DNA of 64,000 nucleotides from an uncultured Clostridium sp. (GCA_900555835.1 USMK01000005.1:1-64000), one strand, 5' to 3'; shown: positions 46,535 to 56,406, counted from the first letter of the stretch. The notes: generated by a model not told the origin, from the letters alone. Made by a program: numbers and translations.

Positions 46535-48439
46535 CTATAAATTTATTTTATCTACAAGTGCAAGTTTCATTGTAGACAAGTCTGATAATGTAATTTCTCC
46601 ATTATTATCTACATCTCCTGCTATTTTTTCTAATTCGTTTAGTTCTCCTGAATCTACTAAATATAGCTTTAATTTTGATAAATCTGTTGCTGTTACATTA
46701 CCGGTTTGCGTTATGTCTCCTGTTACAACAATTTTATACAAGTTATTTTCATTTGTCTTAATTGTTGTTCCTGTTGTTATTATATCACTATCTTTCATTT
46801 CTATGTCATTTTTAAGAATTTGAATTGTCATTAGTGTTTCTAATTTGTTCTTAAATGTTGACATTGAAGTTTGAGGTGATACTCTATATATTAACTCTTC
46901 TTCTATTTTATAAGAATCAGATATAATATTATACTTTGTTATTTTTGTAAATGCTTTTATACATACATTTGAATTGTTTATTTTTTTATCATTAAACTTT
47001 TTTAGGTCTGTCCATTGAATTCCATTTGTTGATGTGTAACTTTCGCCTTCATTGCTAGTTGCTGTTTTCCAGTATCCATCATTTGGAGCTTCGATTGCCA
47101 CATATGCCTCTTTGGTTATTCCTGTAAATTTTACCGCTACTGCAAATTTGCTTCCTGTTAATTTTATTGGTTCTTTAAATCGAATCGTTGTATATCCACT
47201 TTTTACAGTGTTGTTTTCAATTTCAACTTTTTGCAATTTTTCTTCTGAAAGCTCTCCATCTTCTTTATTCACATATACTTCTATTTGTTGCGTTGTTGGT
47301 GACTCTATACTTATTTCTGTTAATAATTCTTCTGTTGTTTTATTCTTATTAAATACATTCGCACCATACAATGTTTTCACATTTTGTGATGTAAGATTTG
47401 TTGACATTCCTAATGCATCATATTGGTATATGTTATTATAATCAATATCTTTTGCATTTATAATTCCTATTGTTGCATATTCCACAAAATAATCTTCATA
47501 TGAAATATAGTAACATCCGTATTTATATGTATCTGTTCCATATGAATTTAATATTAAATATGCCCCTGGACTAGATGGTCTATGTTGTTCATTAAAATTT
47601 TCTACTGGATAATTGTCATCCCAACCAATTATTGATACTTGATGGTTTGGTATTAAGCCAGCTGTTTCACAATAAAATGCCGGATAATCTAAATTATAAT
47701 TGTAATATTGATTATAGGCACTTCCAGATACAGTCATAGTTGTTACTGTACCATAGTTCATAATGTGTTCTTTAATCTCATTTCTGATATTATTAACTTC
47801 TGATATATCATATGTAGTTTTTCCAGAAGCATCTTGATATGTAATATTTCCATTTTCGTCTTTTATTTTAGCTATTGATGGGAATATTACAGTATCTGTA
47901 ACTTTTTTTTGCACATTCTTGTTTTGTATCTCAGATAATGATATTAATTCTTCTTTTTCATTAAATGGCATATCATTTTCTAATATTGGTCCTCTTCCAC
48001 TAGTATAATATGCTATTGCAATACTTGAATTTCCTCCACTTGTAGCTTGTCTGTTATGTCCTAATTTGTTTATTCCATCTTTAAATTCTCTTGATGTTGC
48101 ATATGTCATATGTCTTTCTGAGAAATCATACTTTTGATTATTTCTTAGTTGTAAATTTGTTTCTAGTGAAGTGGTTGTTGCAAAAGCCCAACAGTCTTGT
48201 GTTGATTTTTGATTTTTTACGGGTATCTCAATATAATTTCTTAAATCAAAATTGGTACTCGCAAATAATCTTTTTTGTGCTAACAGATTTTTTGTAGTTC
48301 TTAATTCTTTGCTTTCTACTTTTATTTCTGCTACATCTACTGTTTCTATGGTTGCAAATGCCTGTGGAGTCAATAATATAATACTTAAAATTAGAAGCAA
48401 TATTATTCTTAATTTTCTTGTTTTTATATTAATATTCAT
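46535..48439 (-). CDS. Secreted papain-family (C1A) protease with dockerin
   Basis: 634 residues. Signal peptide ending near PQAFA; peptidase domain about 55-330 with KNQKSTQDCWAFATTT (catalytic Cys), IPNHQVSIIGWDDNY (His) and LILNSYGTDTYKYG (Asn), so the triad is complete. A lectin-like/beta region follows (EVYVNKEDGELSEEKLQKV; EPIKLTGSKFAVAVKF), then the ~70-residue pre-dockerin module and a dockerin whose first calcium loop is degenerate (GDITQTGNVTATDL) and second normal (GDVDNNGEITLSDLSTMK). Likely bound to the cohesins encoded beside it to form a surface proteolytic complex. Confidence 0.9.
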   Translation of the reverse strand: MNINIKTRKLRIILLLILSIILLTPQAFATIETVDVAEIKVESKELRTTKNLLAQKRLFASTNFDLRNYIEIPVKNQKSTQDCWAFATTTSLETNLQLRNNQKYDFSERHMTYATSREFKDGINKLGHNRQATSGGNSSIAIAYYTSGRGPILENDMPFNEKEELISLSEIQNKNVQKKVTDTVIFPSIAKIKDENGNITYQDASGKTTYDISEVNNIRNEIKEHIMNYGTVTTMTVSGSAYNQYYNYNLDYPAFYCETAGLIPNHQVSIIGWDDNYPVENFNEQHRPSSPGAYLILNSYGTDTYKYGCYYISYEDYFVEYATIGIINAKDIDYNNIYQYDALGMSTNLTSQNVKTLYGANVFNKNKTTEELLTEISIESPTTQQIEVYVNKEDGELSEEKLQKVEIENNTVKSGYTTIRFKEPIKLTGSKFAVAVKFTGITKEAYVAIEAPNDGYWKTATSNEGESYTSTNGIQWTDLKKFNDKKINNSNVCIKAFTKITKYNIISDSYKIEEELIYRVSPQTSMSTFKNKLETLMTIQILKNDIEMKDSDIITTGTTIKTNENNLYKIVVTGDITQTGNVTATDLSKLKLYLVDSGELNELEKIAGDVDNNGEITLSDLSTMKLALVDKINL

Positions 48440-48534
48440 TATTGCACCTTTCTAGACTTATTTATATTATACTTCATCTGTTTTAAAAATCAAGACCGCT
48501 TTTTTGTGTGTTACATTTATATGTTTTCAATTTC

Positions 48535-48567
48535 AAAGGCAAGCCAACGGATACATGGCTTGCCTTT
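48535..48567. other. Hairpin with 12-bp stem between the protease and the cohesin-dockerin gene
   Basis: Arms AAAGGCAAGCCA / TGGCTTGCCTTT around a nine-base loop. The T-rich tail is on the plus strand (TTTGTTTTTATTAC), where no gene ends; on the minus strand the tail is weak. It may still terminate the upstream minus-strand transcript or be a leader structure of the protease gene. Confidence 0.5.
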
Positions 48568-48596
48568 GTTTTTATTACATTTTTATTACATTTTTA

Positions 48597-49466
48597 TTAC
48601 AAAGCTTCTAATTCTGCTAATACTCTTTTTAATTTTCCTAAATCTGTTAATGTTACACTTCCATCTCCATCTATGTCAGCCCCTGATTTATATGGTTCTT
48701 GTAAAAGTGTTGTTTCTACCATATGTAGTTTTAATTGTGCTAAGTCTGTTAATGTTACCTTTCCATCTCCATTTAAATCGCCTTTTACTATTACTGTATA
48801 TACATCTCCTGATGGTGTTGTAACTGTTGAACCAGTTCCTATATTTCCTGATGATATTGTATTTCCATCTTTATCTTTTATTATTGTATTTTCTCCACCT
48901 GTCAAATTATCTTTTAGGTCATCAACCTTGGTATTTGGAAGTACATTTTTTATTTCATTATCATCTGTTACTTCATACTTTCCTGAACTTAGTTTCTTTA
49001 ATGATATTGTTGCTTTTCCCTCTGTTCCATCTATATCTATTCTGTTATTTGAAGTTGATGGGCTTGTAATTTTAATTTGTGCATTTTCTGTTTCAACTCC
49101 ATCTTTTACTTTAAAAGTTATTTTGCAAAGTTCTGTATCTGTTGTTATAAAGTCTTTACGGTCTAATAATATTTTCTTAGTTTCTGCATTATAAGATACT
49201 TCCCAGCTATTTAATCCAGTTATATCTTTTGCAGTTATTTCTTCAAAAATGTTTGTATCGTAATTTAGTATTCCTGAAAATACTTTCATACCATCTCCAC
49301 CAATATTCATATTATTTACAGATATGGTTACATCCACCGAACCCCCTGGGCTTACTGTTGTTTGGGCTGGTGTTACTCCTACTATAAATCCTAACGCATA
49401 TGAGGGGATATTTGTAAATATTAGTATAATTAATGCAACTAACGTTATTGTTATTGTTCTTTTCAT
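48597..49466 (-). CDS. Secreted cohesin-dockerin protein
   Basis: 289 residues: signal peptide ending near PSYA; cohesin-type domain (about 28-165: VGVTPAQTTVSPGGSVDV, SGILNYDTNIFEEI, DTELCKITFKVKDG); the pre-dockerin module (LPNTKVDDLKDNL ... NIGTGSTV); dockerin with two good calcium loops (GDLNGDGKVTLTDLAQLK, GADIDGDGSVTLTDLGKLK). A protein with one cohesin and one dockerin can serve as an adaptor that lengthens or branches an assembly. It ends the run started by the pseudo-protease gene, with two bases between them. Confidence 0.87.
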   Translation of the reverse strand: MKRTITITLVALIILIFTNIPSYALGFIVGVTPAQTTVSPGGSVDVTISVNNMNIGGDGMKVFSGILNYDTNIFEEITAKDITGLNSWEVSYNAETKKILLDRKDFITTDTELCKITFKVKDGVETENAQIKITSPSTSNNRIDIDGTEGKATISLKKLSSGKYEVTDDNEIKNVLPNTKVDDLKDNLTGGENTIIKDKDGNTISSGNIGTGSTVTTPSGDVYTVIVKGDLNGDGKVTLTDLAQLKLHMVETTLLQEPYKSGADIDGDGSVTLTDLGKLKRVLAELEAL

Positions 49467-49468
49467 CT

Positions 49469-52400
49469 CTATTTTCCCTCCTCTCCACTATTTAATAATA
49501 ATTCTTTCATTAGTGATAAATCTGTAAGAGTAACTTTGCCATCACCATTTATATCAGCAGTTTCATAGTAAATTCCATCTAATCCTTTACCTGTCATAAT
49601 GTAATCTTTTAATTGAGATAAATCTGTTACCGTTACTTGTCCGTTTCCGTCTATATCTCCTGTAATTTTTATTGTGAAGTTTTCTTTTATCGTTTCTTTT
49701 ACTGGTTCTTGTTGACCTTCTGGTATTTTTTCTATTTCTTTGCTGATTTCTATTGTACTTCCAGTTCCAACTATGTCGTTATCTCCAAGGACATTTCCAT
49801 CTTTGTCTTTTATAACAATTGTTACATCTTTACTTGTTGTTAATCCTTCTTTAAAGTCTTTTACTGTTGTATTTGGATTTACATTATCTATTTTACCATT
49901 TTGCCCAATTTCATATTGATTACTTGATATTTCAATTTTTGAATTATCCAGTTCTTTTACTGTTATTGTACATGTTTTTGTAAAGTTTCCATCTTCTGTT
50001 GTAAATGTTATTTTTGTGGTTCCTTTTTTCAAGCCTTTTACTCCATTGTTTGAAAGTGTGGCTATTGTTTCATCTTCGATTTTATATGTTATGTTTGTGT
50101 TATCTGCATTTTTAGGTAGAACATTTACTGTTAATTTTTCAGTTCTGTCTTTGTAAATTTCGAGTGTTTCAGCACTTATTTCAATTCCTGTTACTGCAAT
50201 TTTTTCTGGGACATATACTACACAAGTTTTTGTATATCCTCCGTCTACTGTTTTTGCCGTAATTGTTGCTGTTCCATAACCTACCGCTGTTACTAATCCA
50301 CTGTCATCTACTTTTGCAACTTGTGCATTATCTGATGACCAGGTTATATTTGCATTATCTGCATTTGAAGGTTGAGTTCCTGCTATTAATTGAGTTTTCT
50401 CGTCTTTTTCTAATGTTACTGCTGTTTTGTTTATCGTAATTCCTGTTACTTTTATAGTTGGTTTACTAACTGTTACTATACATTTAGCTGTATATTTTCC
50501 ATCTGCTGTTGATGCTGTTATTGTTGCTGTTCCTGTATCTATTGCTGTTATTTTTCCGTTTGAATTTACATCTACTGTATTATAATCTGAGCTATTCCAA
50601 ATTACAGTTCTATCATTTGCATTTGATGGTGTTACTGTTGCTGATAATTGAGCTGTTGCATCTTTTTCAAGTGTTAAACTTGATTGACTTATTGTTATTC
50701 CTGTTGGAGTTATTGTTGCTACATCTGTAACAGTTACTGTACAAGTTGCTGTTTCTCCTCCACTTACTGTTGTTACTGTTATTGTTGTCGTTCCTGGTGA
50801 TAATGCTGTTATTCTTCCATTTGCATTTACTATTGCAACATTTTTATTACTACTTGTCCAAACAACAGAAGAGTTTGTTGCATCTGCTGGCATTACCGTT
50901 GCTTTTAAGGTTTCCCTTGTTCCTTTTTCAAGTGTTAATGTTGATTTATTAAGTGATACCCCTAAAACATCTACTACTAATGATTCTGGAACTGTTACTT
51001 TACAAGTTGCTGTATGTAATCCAGACTCATCTCTTATTACTGCTGTTACAATTGCTGTACCTTGTTTTAATCCTATTAGCAATCCATCTTCTGTTACTTT
51101 TACAACTTCTTTATTGCTACTTGTCCATTCTATTTTTGTAGTTGTAGCATCTTCTGGTCCAATTATTCCTGCTAATACATTTGTTTCTCCGGCTAAAATT
51201 GTTACATCACTTTTATTTAGTGTAAAGCTCTTTATTGGAACTCTTACATCTACTGTGCAAGTTGCTAAAATTGCTGGCGCATTTTTTAGTTTTGCTGTTA
51301 TTGTCACTATCCCTGCACCGTTTGCTGTTATTGTTCCATCTTTATCAACAGCTACTATGCTTTTATTACTTGATGTCCAGTTTACATCACTATATGCTCC
51401 ATCTGTTGGAGAAATTTTTATTCCAAGTTTTGCTTGATCTCCTTTTAGTATTTGTATACTATCTGTTATATCTTCATATGTTCCTAAGTCAGACATTTTT
51501 TGTATTTTTATACTTTCGGTTGGAACTTTGTATCCGGGCACTTCTGATGTGAATGCTTTAATACATACATTCATATTTTTGGTTTCACTACTATTATACA
51601 TATCTGTTAAAGAATCCAATGTACTTCCTATAAAACTACGTCCTTGTGCTGATGTTGCATTTTCAAAATATTGTATATTTTGCATTACCGGTGTTGCATT
51701 GTTTCCATTTATTTTGTAGGTTTTTCTAATTGGAGATTGTACACCAACTTTTGCTGTTTTTCCATATTTATCTGGTGATATGTATTTTACTACTACTGCA
51801 AACTTTTTGCCTGTTAACATTATTGTATCGTCAAAGTATATTGTATTATATCCTGGGTCTAGTACGTCCGTTTCTGCAACTTTTATCAAAGTATCAGAAG
51901 ATAACTCACTTCCTTTTGGATTTACATACACTTCATATTTCATACTTTCTAGGTTTGCTATGCTTATTGATTCCAAACTTTCTGGATTATCTGTATTTCT
52001 TGCCCATACGTTTCCAGCATATGCTGTAGCTCCTGAATTTTCTGGTTCGATTACAGTTGATAGTCCAAGTTTATCCCATTGATATGGCTCTTTTCCATTT
52101 CTCATTGTTGTGAAATCTTTTATTCCATATACCTGTGATTCTATGTAATAATCATAGTATGATACATAGTAGAAATTTGTATCTATTGTAACTGGATTGC
52201 TCACGCTCCAATACATTCCGTCTTCATAAACATCATTTCTCCATCTGTATGTATCTATATAATTTTGATAAAAACTTGCATGATATTTCGTTTCGTCCAT
52301 AACTAAATATGCACCTTTGCCTGGTGCTCCTGGCACCTGATATTCGTCATTCCAGCCAATTATTAAAACATCAGTATTTGGTGTTGCTGCTTTTTGGTTG

Positions 52401-53272
52401 CAATAATAAAATGGTTGTTCTGTTGGAGTATATGTTTTAGTATACCATCTATCCCATCCACCGTCAGAATCATATGATTTATGTTCTTCTATTTTACCTC
52501 CTGTTTTATAAACATAATAATTTTCATTTTTATACAATTTTGCACCAACTGCTCCATATTTTATAATATGCTCTTTTATATCACTTCTTGTTTGTTCTAT
52601 TTCTCCTCCTGTATATACATCAATATCTTGATAAGCTCCAATCGTTTGAATAGAATTTGCGCTGTCTGCTTGATATATTACTGGATCACTGAATCCAAGT
52701 GTTAACGTTCCATTTATTACATTGAATGTCATTTTGTATACACTTGGGAATAGTCTATAACTTTCTAGTCTTCCATTTAATGTTTTGCTATTTAATGTAC
52801 TTAATGATACTTTGTTTATATTTCCGTCCCAAGCAAAGTCATTACTTGTTACAACTCCTCGTCCACTTGTTAAATATCCTAGTGCTACTAATCTATTTCC
52901 TCCTTGACCCAAATATCTATTGTGAGCATTTGGAGTTCCTTCGTTTGTTGAATTATATGCTGTTGCATAGTCCATATGTTTTGCTGAATATGTAACACCA
53001 GTTTTTAATTCTAACAATTGTTGTGCAACAAGTGCCCAAGCAGCATTTGTAGAACCAGGATCTTGTGCCTCTAAATATTCATACAATCTTAAATCATAAT
53101 TTGAGCCATATCCTAGCACCTTGTCTGTAAGTAGTGAAGTTGCACTACTATCTGTTTGGATTTTGTCTATGGCGTTGTCTCTAATTTCACTTGCAAAGGT
53201 GTGTCCTGATAATGTTATTAGTCCTGCTAATGTTATACAAGATATCTTTGTTAGCATACCTTTATTTTTCAT
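49469..53272 (-). CDS. Giant papain-like pseudoprotease with Big_2 repeats and dockerin
   Basis: 1267 residues. Signal peptide ending near TFAS. Residues ~55-480 align by eye with the protease at 46.5 kb, but the three triad motifs are altered: STNAAWALVA (Cys to Ala), TPNTDVLIIGWNDEY (His to Thr) and YLVMDETKYH (Asn to Asp). About seven Big_2 Ig-like modules follow (IKISPTDGAYSDVNWTSSNK type; about 630-1120), then the pre-dockerin module and dockerin (GDIDGNGQVTVTDLSQLK, ADINGDGKVTLTDLSLMK). It probably binds rather than cuts. The start overlaps the last base of the upstream cohesin gene. Confidence 0.88.
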   Translation of the reverse strand: MKNKGMLTKISCITLAGLITLSGHTFASEIRDNAIDKIQTDSSATSLLTDKVLGYGSNYDLRLYEYLEAQDPGSTNAAWALVAQQLLELKTGVTYSAKHMDYATAYNSTNEGTPNAHNRYLGQGGNRLVALGYLTSGRGVVTSNDFAWDGNINKVSLSTLNSKTLNGRLESYRLFPSVYKMTFNVINGTLTLGFSDPVIYQADSANSIQTIGAYQDIDVYTGGEIEQTRSDIKEHIIKYGAVGAKLYKNENYYVYKTGGKIEEHKSYDSDGGWDRWYTKTYTPTEQPFYYCNQKAATPNTDVLIIGWNDEYQVPGAPGKGAYLVMDETKYHASFYQNYIDTYRWRNDVYEDGMYWSVSNPVTIDTNFYYVSYYDYYIESQVYGIKDFTTMRNGKEPYQWDKLGLSTVIEPENSGATAYAGNVWARNTDNPESLESISIANLESMKYEVYVNPKGSELSSDTLIKVAETDVLDPGYNTIYFDDTIMLTGKKFAVVVKYISPDKYGKTAKVGVQSPIRKTYKINGNNATPVMQNIQYFENATSAQGRSFIGSTLDSLTDMYNSSETKNMNVCIKAFTSEVPGYKVPTESIKIQKMSDLGTYEDITDSIQILKGDQAKLGIKISPTDGAYSDVNWTSSNKSIVAVDKDGTITANGAGIVTITAKLKNAPAILATCTVDVRVPIKSFTLNKSDVTILAGETNVLAGIIGPEDATTTKIEWTSSNKEVVKVTEDGLLIGLKQGTAIVTAVIRDESGLHTATCKVTVPESLVVDVLGVSLNKSTLTLEKGTRETLKATVMPADATNSSVVWTSSNKNVAIVNANGRITALSPGTTTITVTTVSGGETATCTVTVTDVATITPTGITISQSSLTLEKDATAQLSATVTPSNANDRTVIWNSSDYNTVDVNSNGKITAIDTGTATITASTADGKYTAKCIVTVSKPTIKVTGITINKTAVTLEKDEKTQLIAGTQPSNADNANITWSSDNAQVAKVDDSGLVTAVGYGTATITAKTVDGGYTKTCVVYVPEKIAVTGIEISAETLEIYKDRTEKLTVNVLPKNADNTNITYKIEDETIATLSNNGVKGLKKGTTKITFTTEDGNFTKTCTITVKELDNSKIEISSNQYEIGQNGKIDNVNPNTTVKDFKEGLTTSKDVTIVIKDKDGNVLGDNDIVGTGSTIEISKEIEKIPEGQQEPVKETIKENFTIKITGDIDGNGQVTVTDLSQLKDYIMTGKGLDGIYYETADINGDGKVTLTDLSLMKELLLNSGEEGK

Positions 53273-53847
53273 TATCTTCTTCTCCTCCTTTTTTGCTTTT
53301 TAACAGCAATTATTCTTAGTATGACTAATACAAGAACTATTGCTACTGCAATTATAAGTATAGTTTTTAATATTGAAGATTTTCCATTCATTTGTAGTTC
53401 TACTATTTGGTCGTCTGCTTCTAAATCTATTTGAGAATTTGATGCTTGTAAATTGGTAACTTTTATTTCTGTTTTATTTTTTTCATTTGCTTTTGGATGT
53501 AATTTTACTTCTAGAATTTCTTCTCCTTGTTTTTTAGTAAAATCATTTCTTAATGTTAAAACTGTTCCTTTTGCAGGATTAAAAGTTAAGTCTTGCCATC
53601 CATTTTGTAATGTAATATCTTCTTCTTTTACTTCTTCAAATGTATTTTTATCATATTCTATATCACATATGAATGCATTTATGCCATTTCCTGCAACCCC
53701 AACTTCTTTTAGCGATAGCTTTAAAATATAGTAATCGTCTTGTTTTTCTACATTTGTGTTTACTGAAAAGCTTGCTGCTAAACTGCTTATTGTTAATATA
53801 AATATAATACTTATCATTAGTGGAATAATTTTTGCTAGTCTTTTCAT
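53272..53847 (-). CDS. Membrane-anchored cohesin-type protein
   Basis: 191 residues: signal peptide (about 1-25), one cohesin-like domain (SFSVNTNVEKQDDYYILKLS, CDIEYDKNTFEEVKEED, GEEILEVKLHP), a C-terminal membrane helix (about 160-182) and a basic tail KKQKRRRRR. This is a minimal membrane-tethered docking site. Shares the motif YDxNxFEEV with the cohesins at 45.3 and 48.6 kb. First gene of the four-gene run to 48.6 kb. Confidence 0.82.
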   Translation of the reverse strand: MKRLAKIIPLMISIIFILTISSLAASFSVNTNVEKQDDYYILKLSLKEVGVAGNGINAFICDIEYDKNTFEEVKEEDITLQNGWQDLTFNPAKGTVLTLRNDFTKKQGEEILEVKLHPKANEKNKTEIKVTNLQASNSQIDLEADDQIVELQMNGKSSILKTILIIAVAIVLVLVILRIIAVKKQKRRRRR

Positions 53848-53861
53848 TTCTTACTCCTTTT

Positions 53862-55001
53862 TTATTCTTTTCCTACTATTTTGGCTTTGTTTAATTCTTG
53901 TTTTTCTGCATTTGCTAGTATTCCAAGTTTTATCATTATTCTCTTAAATACAGATACTTTGTTTTCTGTAACTGTTAAATCTAGCCTTGGTTTCTCTATG
54001 TTTCCATCAACAATTTCGCCATATTGTTCTATGTATTCTTTCTTTTTCTCGAATTCGCTCATGGTTTGAATATAATAATCATTATAGAAATTGTAATCTG
54101 CGGTATAGCCTATTTGATCTTTGAATTTGTATAATCTTTTTTTGAAAGTTTGCAAATCTTCCATATTTTTTACTTCGTCAAATTCTTTTCCAAATCCCTT
54201 TTCTATTATGTAGTTTTGTATTTTTAAGAATAAATCAGCTATTCCTTTTTTGCTTTTTTCTATTGATTTTGATAGTTTTTTTATTTTGCTTTCCTTATCA
54301 TTTTCTTGTAATTGGTTTGTTAATATATTCAACTCAGCTTCTTTTTGCATCAATATATCTAGGGCATCTCTTATTGTTACATATGCTTTTTTGCCAAATC
54401 TTGCATCTACTGTATTTTTGAATATGTCATCACCATATAATGTGCTATGATATAGTGAATAATTTCCTGTAAAATATGCTATTTCGTTTACAAGTGTACA
54501 TTCTAGTGGATAATAATCTGGACTTTCGGTATCCAAAAATAATTCATAGTATTTTACTTTGTCTGGCTGACTTTCATTTGCTCTTTCTGCCATTAGTTGA
54601 ACTGCCGCTTCATTTATTGCCATTCCCCTTATTCCACCATCTGCGAAATTGTATAGGCCTAATCTAAGTACATTACCTTTTTCGTCTTTTAATTCCTGTA
54701 AATAATGCAAGCATTCGTGTGTTGCAAATTCTTCTATTTGCTCAAACTCTACTCCTTTTTTGAAATATATAGACTTATTCATGCACACGTATTTTGCACC
54801 AGATAAGTCATTTGGCATTTTTGCTGTATACATTTTTAACCTAGATAATTCTATAAATAATTCACTTTCTGTTAATTCGTGTTCAGAAAAAGTTTGTGCT
54901 AATTTCTTAGATATACGTGTTGCTATTTTGTTTATTGTTAGTGTATCTAGCAATTCAGCATCTTCTATTCCTTCTCTTTTTAGCATAGATTTTATACTCA
55001 T
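53862..55001 (-). CDS. Putative HExxH metallopeptidase-like protein
   Basis: 379 residues, no signal peptide. FATHECLHYLQEL has the zincin HExxH motif (about residues 93-97) and INEAAVQLMAE, ~40 residues later, could give the third ligand. The C-terminal half is coiled coil (LTNQLQENDKESKIKKLSKSIEK) and ends in a charged tail. The family is not recognised. It lies 14 bases before the membrane-anchored cohesin gene on the same strand, suggesting a link to the surface complex. Confidence 0.65.
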   Translation of the reverse strand: MSIKSMLKREGIEDAELLDTLTINKIATRISKKLAQTFSEHELTESELFIELSRLKMYTAKMPNDLSGAKYVCMNKSIYFKKGVEFEQIEEFATHECLHYLQELKDEKGNVLRLGLYNFADGGIRGMAINEAAVQLMAERANESQPDKVKYYELFLDTESPDYYPLECTLVNEIAYFTGNYSLYHSTLYGDDIFKNTVDARFGKKAYVTIRDALDILMQKEAELNILTNQLQENDKESKIKKLSKSIEKSKKGIADLFLKIQNYIIEKGFGKEFDEVKNMEDLQTFKKRLYKFKDQIGYTADYNFYNDYYIQTMSEFEKKKEYIEQYGEIVDGNIEKPRLDLTVTENKVSVFKRIMIKLGILANAEKQELNKAKIVGKE

Positions 55002-55107
55002 CTTTTTCTCCTTCTTATCATTTGAAACCTAATTTAATTATACAATATATTTGGCTTCTTTTGTATTTCAGTTATATTAAGTTTATATTACATTTTTGTT
55101 ACATATC

Positions 55108-55142
55108 AAAAACAGAAAGCCTTTTCTAGACTTTCTGTTTTT
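55108..55142 (-). terminator. Terminator overlapping the end of the gltA-like gene
   Basis: 12-bp stem AAAAACAGAAAG / CTTTCTGTTTTT; the stop codon at 55126-55128 lies in the loop. T-rich tail on the minus strand. Confidence 0.8.
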
Positions 55143-56398
55143 GATTTTCTATCCACAATTTAATTTTTGCTCCTGCATTTCTTCCACTTTTGCTTGCCCA
55201 AGTGACTGTCGCAATTTCGCCTATCGCATCTCCCCCAGCGAATATTCCAGGTATATTTGTCATATAATTGGCATCTATTTTAATGTATTTTTTATCATTT
55301 ATTTCTATTCCTAGTTTATTTACTGTTTTTTCGTCAAGTCCAGAACCTATTGCCATTACCACATAGTCTGCATCTATATTGTAATTACTCCCTTCTATGT
55401 TTACAGGATATGGTCTTGTTCCATTTCCTTGTATAATTAGTTCTGTTTTTACACATTCAATCCCCTTTGCTTGTTCTTTCCCTAAGATTTTCACAATTTG
55501 TGATTTAAACTCGAACTGGATACCCTCTTTTTTGGCTTCCGAAATATCTTTTTTTTCTGCTGTCATTTGTTCTTCTTTTCTTCTATAAACTATTGTAACT
55601 TTACTTGCTCCTAATCTTTTTATTGTTCTTGCTGCATCCATTGCAACATTTCCGTCCTCCTACTACCACAACATTCTTATTTGAGAATTCTGGGTAATTA
55701 GATTTTTGTAATAATTCGTTTGCTCCTAATACATTTGGTAAATCCTCGCCTTCTATTCTTATTTTTTTAGGTATATTTGAACCAATGCTAAAAAATATCG
55801 CATCATAATTGTTTTTTAATTCTTCTAATGTAATATCTTTTCCCACTTCTATGCCAGTTTTAATTTCTACTCCTAATTTTCGTATTCTTTCAATCGTTCC
55901 TTCTATGGTTTCTCTTTTTAATCTAAACTCTGGAACACCATAGCTTAATGCTCCTCCGGGCTTTTCTTCTTTTTCATATATACTTACTTTATATCCATAT
56001 TGTCTTAAATATGTTGCACAAGTAAGGCCGGCAGGTCCAGAACCTATTACTGCTATCTTTTCTGTTTTTTCCCCTTCTTTTGGTTTTATTGTTAATTTAT
56101 TCTCATTGGCATATTCTCCAACAAAAGCCTCCAATGCACCTATTTGTACAGGTTCTCCCTTTATTCCTCTTACGCATTTACCTTGACATTCTTTTACGTG
56201 TGGACAAATTTCTCCACAGATAGCTGGCAGTATTGTGGTTTCTTGCAAAATATCATAAGCAGATTCATATTCGCCTAATTTTATTTTTTCTATAAATCCT
56301 GGTATATCGTTTCCAAGTGGGCATCCCTTTTGGCAAGGTTTTACTTTGCAATGTAAACAATATTCAGATTTCTTTTTTATTTCTTCTAATTTTTCCAT
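55126..56398 (-). CDS. gltA: Glutamate-synthase small-subunit-like oxidoreductase; one +1 shift at CGG
   Basis: NAD(P)-dependent FAD protein of the GltD/PreT type; 423 residues after joining two frames at the CGG at 55652-55654 (GGA CGG AAA; GGA GGA AAT, Gly249). N-terminal Fe-S domain (CLHCKVKPCQKGCPLGNDIPGF, ICPHVKECQGKC), FAD motif VIGSGPAGLTCA, NAD motif VVVVGGGNVAMDAA, whose third Gly comes from the shifted codon, and the final GIFAGGDAIG. Frame 0 would lose the NAD domain. No large subunit is adjacent, so the partner is unknown. Gene symbol follows clostridial usage and is tentative. Confidence 0.9.
55652..55654 (-). other. CGG +1 recoding site in gltA-like gene
   Basis: GGA GGA CGG AAA; skipping C gives GGA GGA GGA AAT (G-G-G-N), the nucleotide-binding GxGxxA-type loop. 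The Gly is essential in this fold. Confidence 0.93.
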
Positions 56399-56406
56399 AG
56401 TATCTC

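Noticed and set aside
48535..48567. Cyclic-di-GMP or other riboswitch before the protease gene
   Set aside because: A single 12-bp hairpin without the conserved motifs of those riboswitches; recorded only as a hairpin.
45340..53303. Long plus-strand ORFs opposite the cohesin/dockerin genes
   Set aside because: Antisense shadows of Thr/Val-rich coding sequence with no start signals; the minus-strand products have signal peptides and domains.
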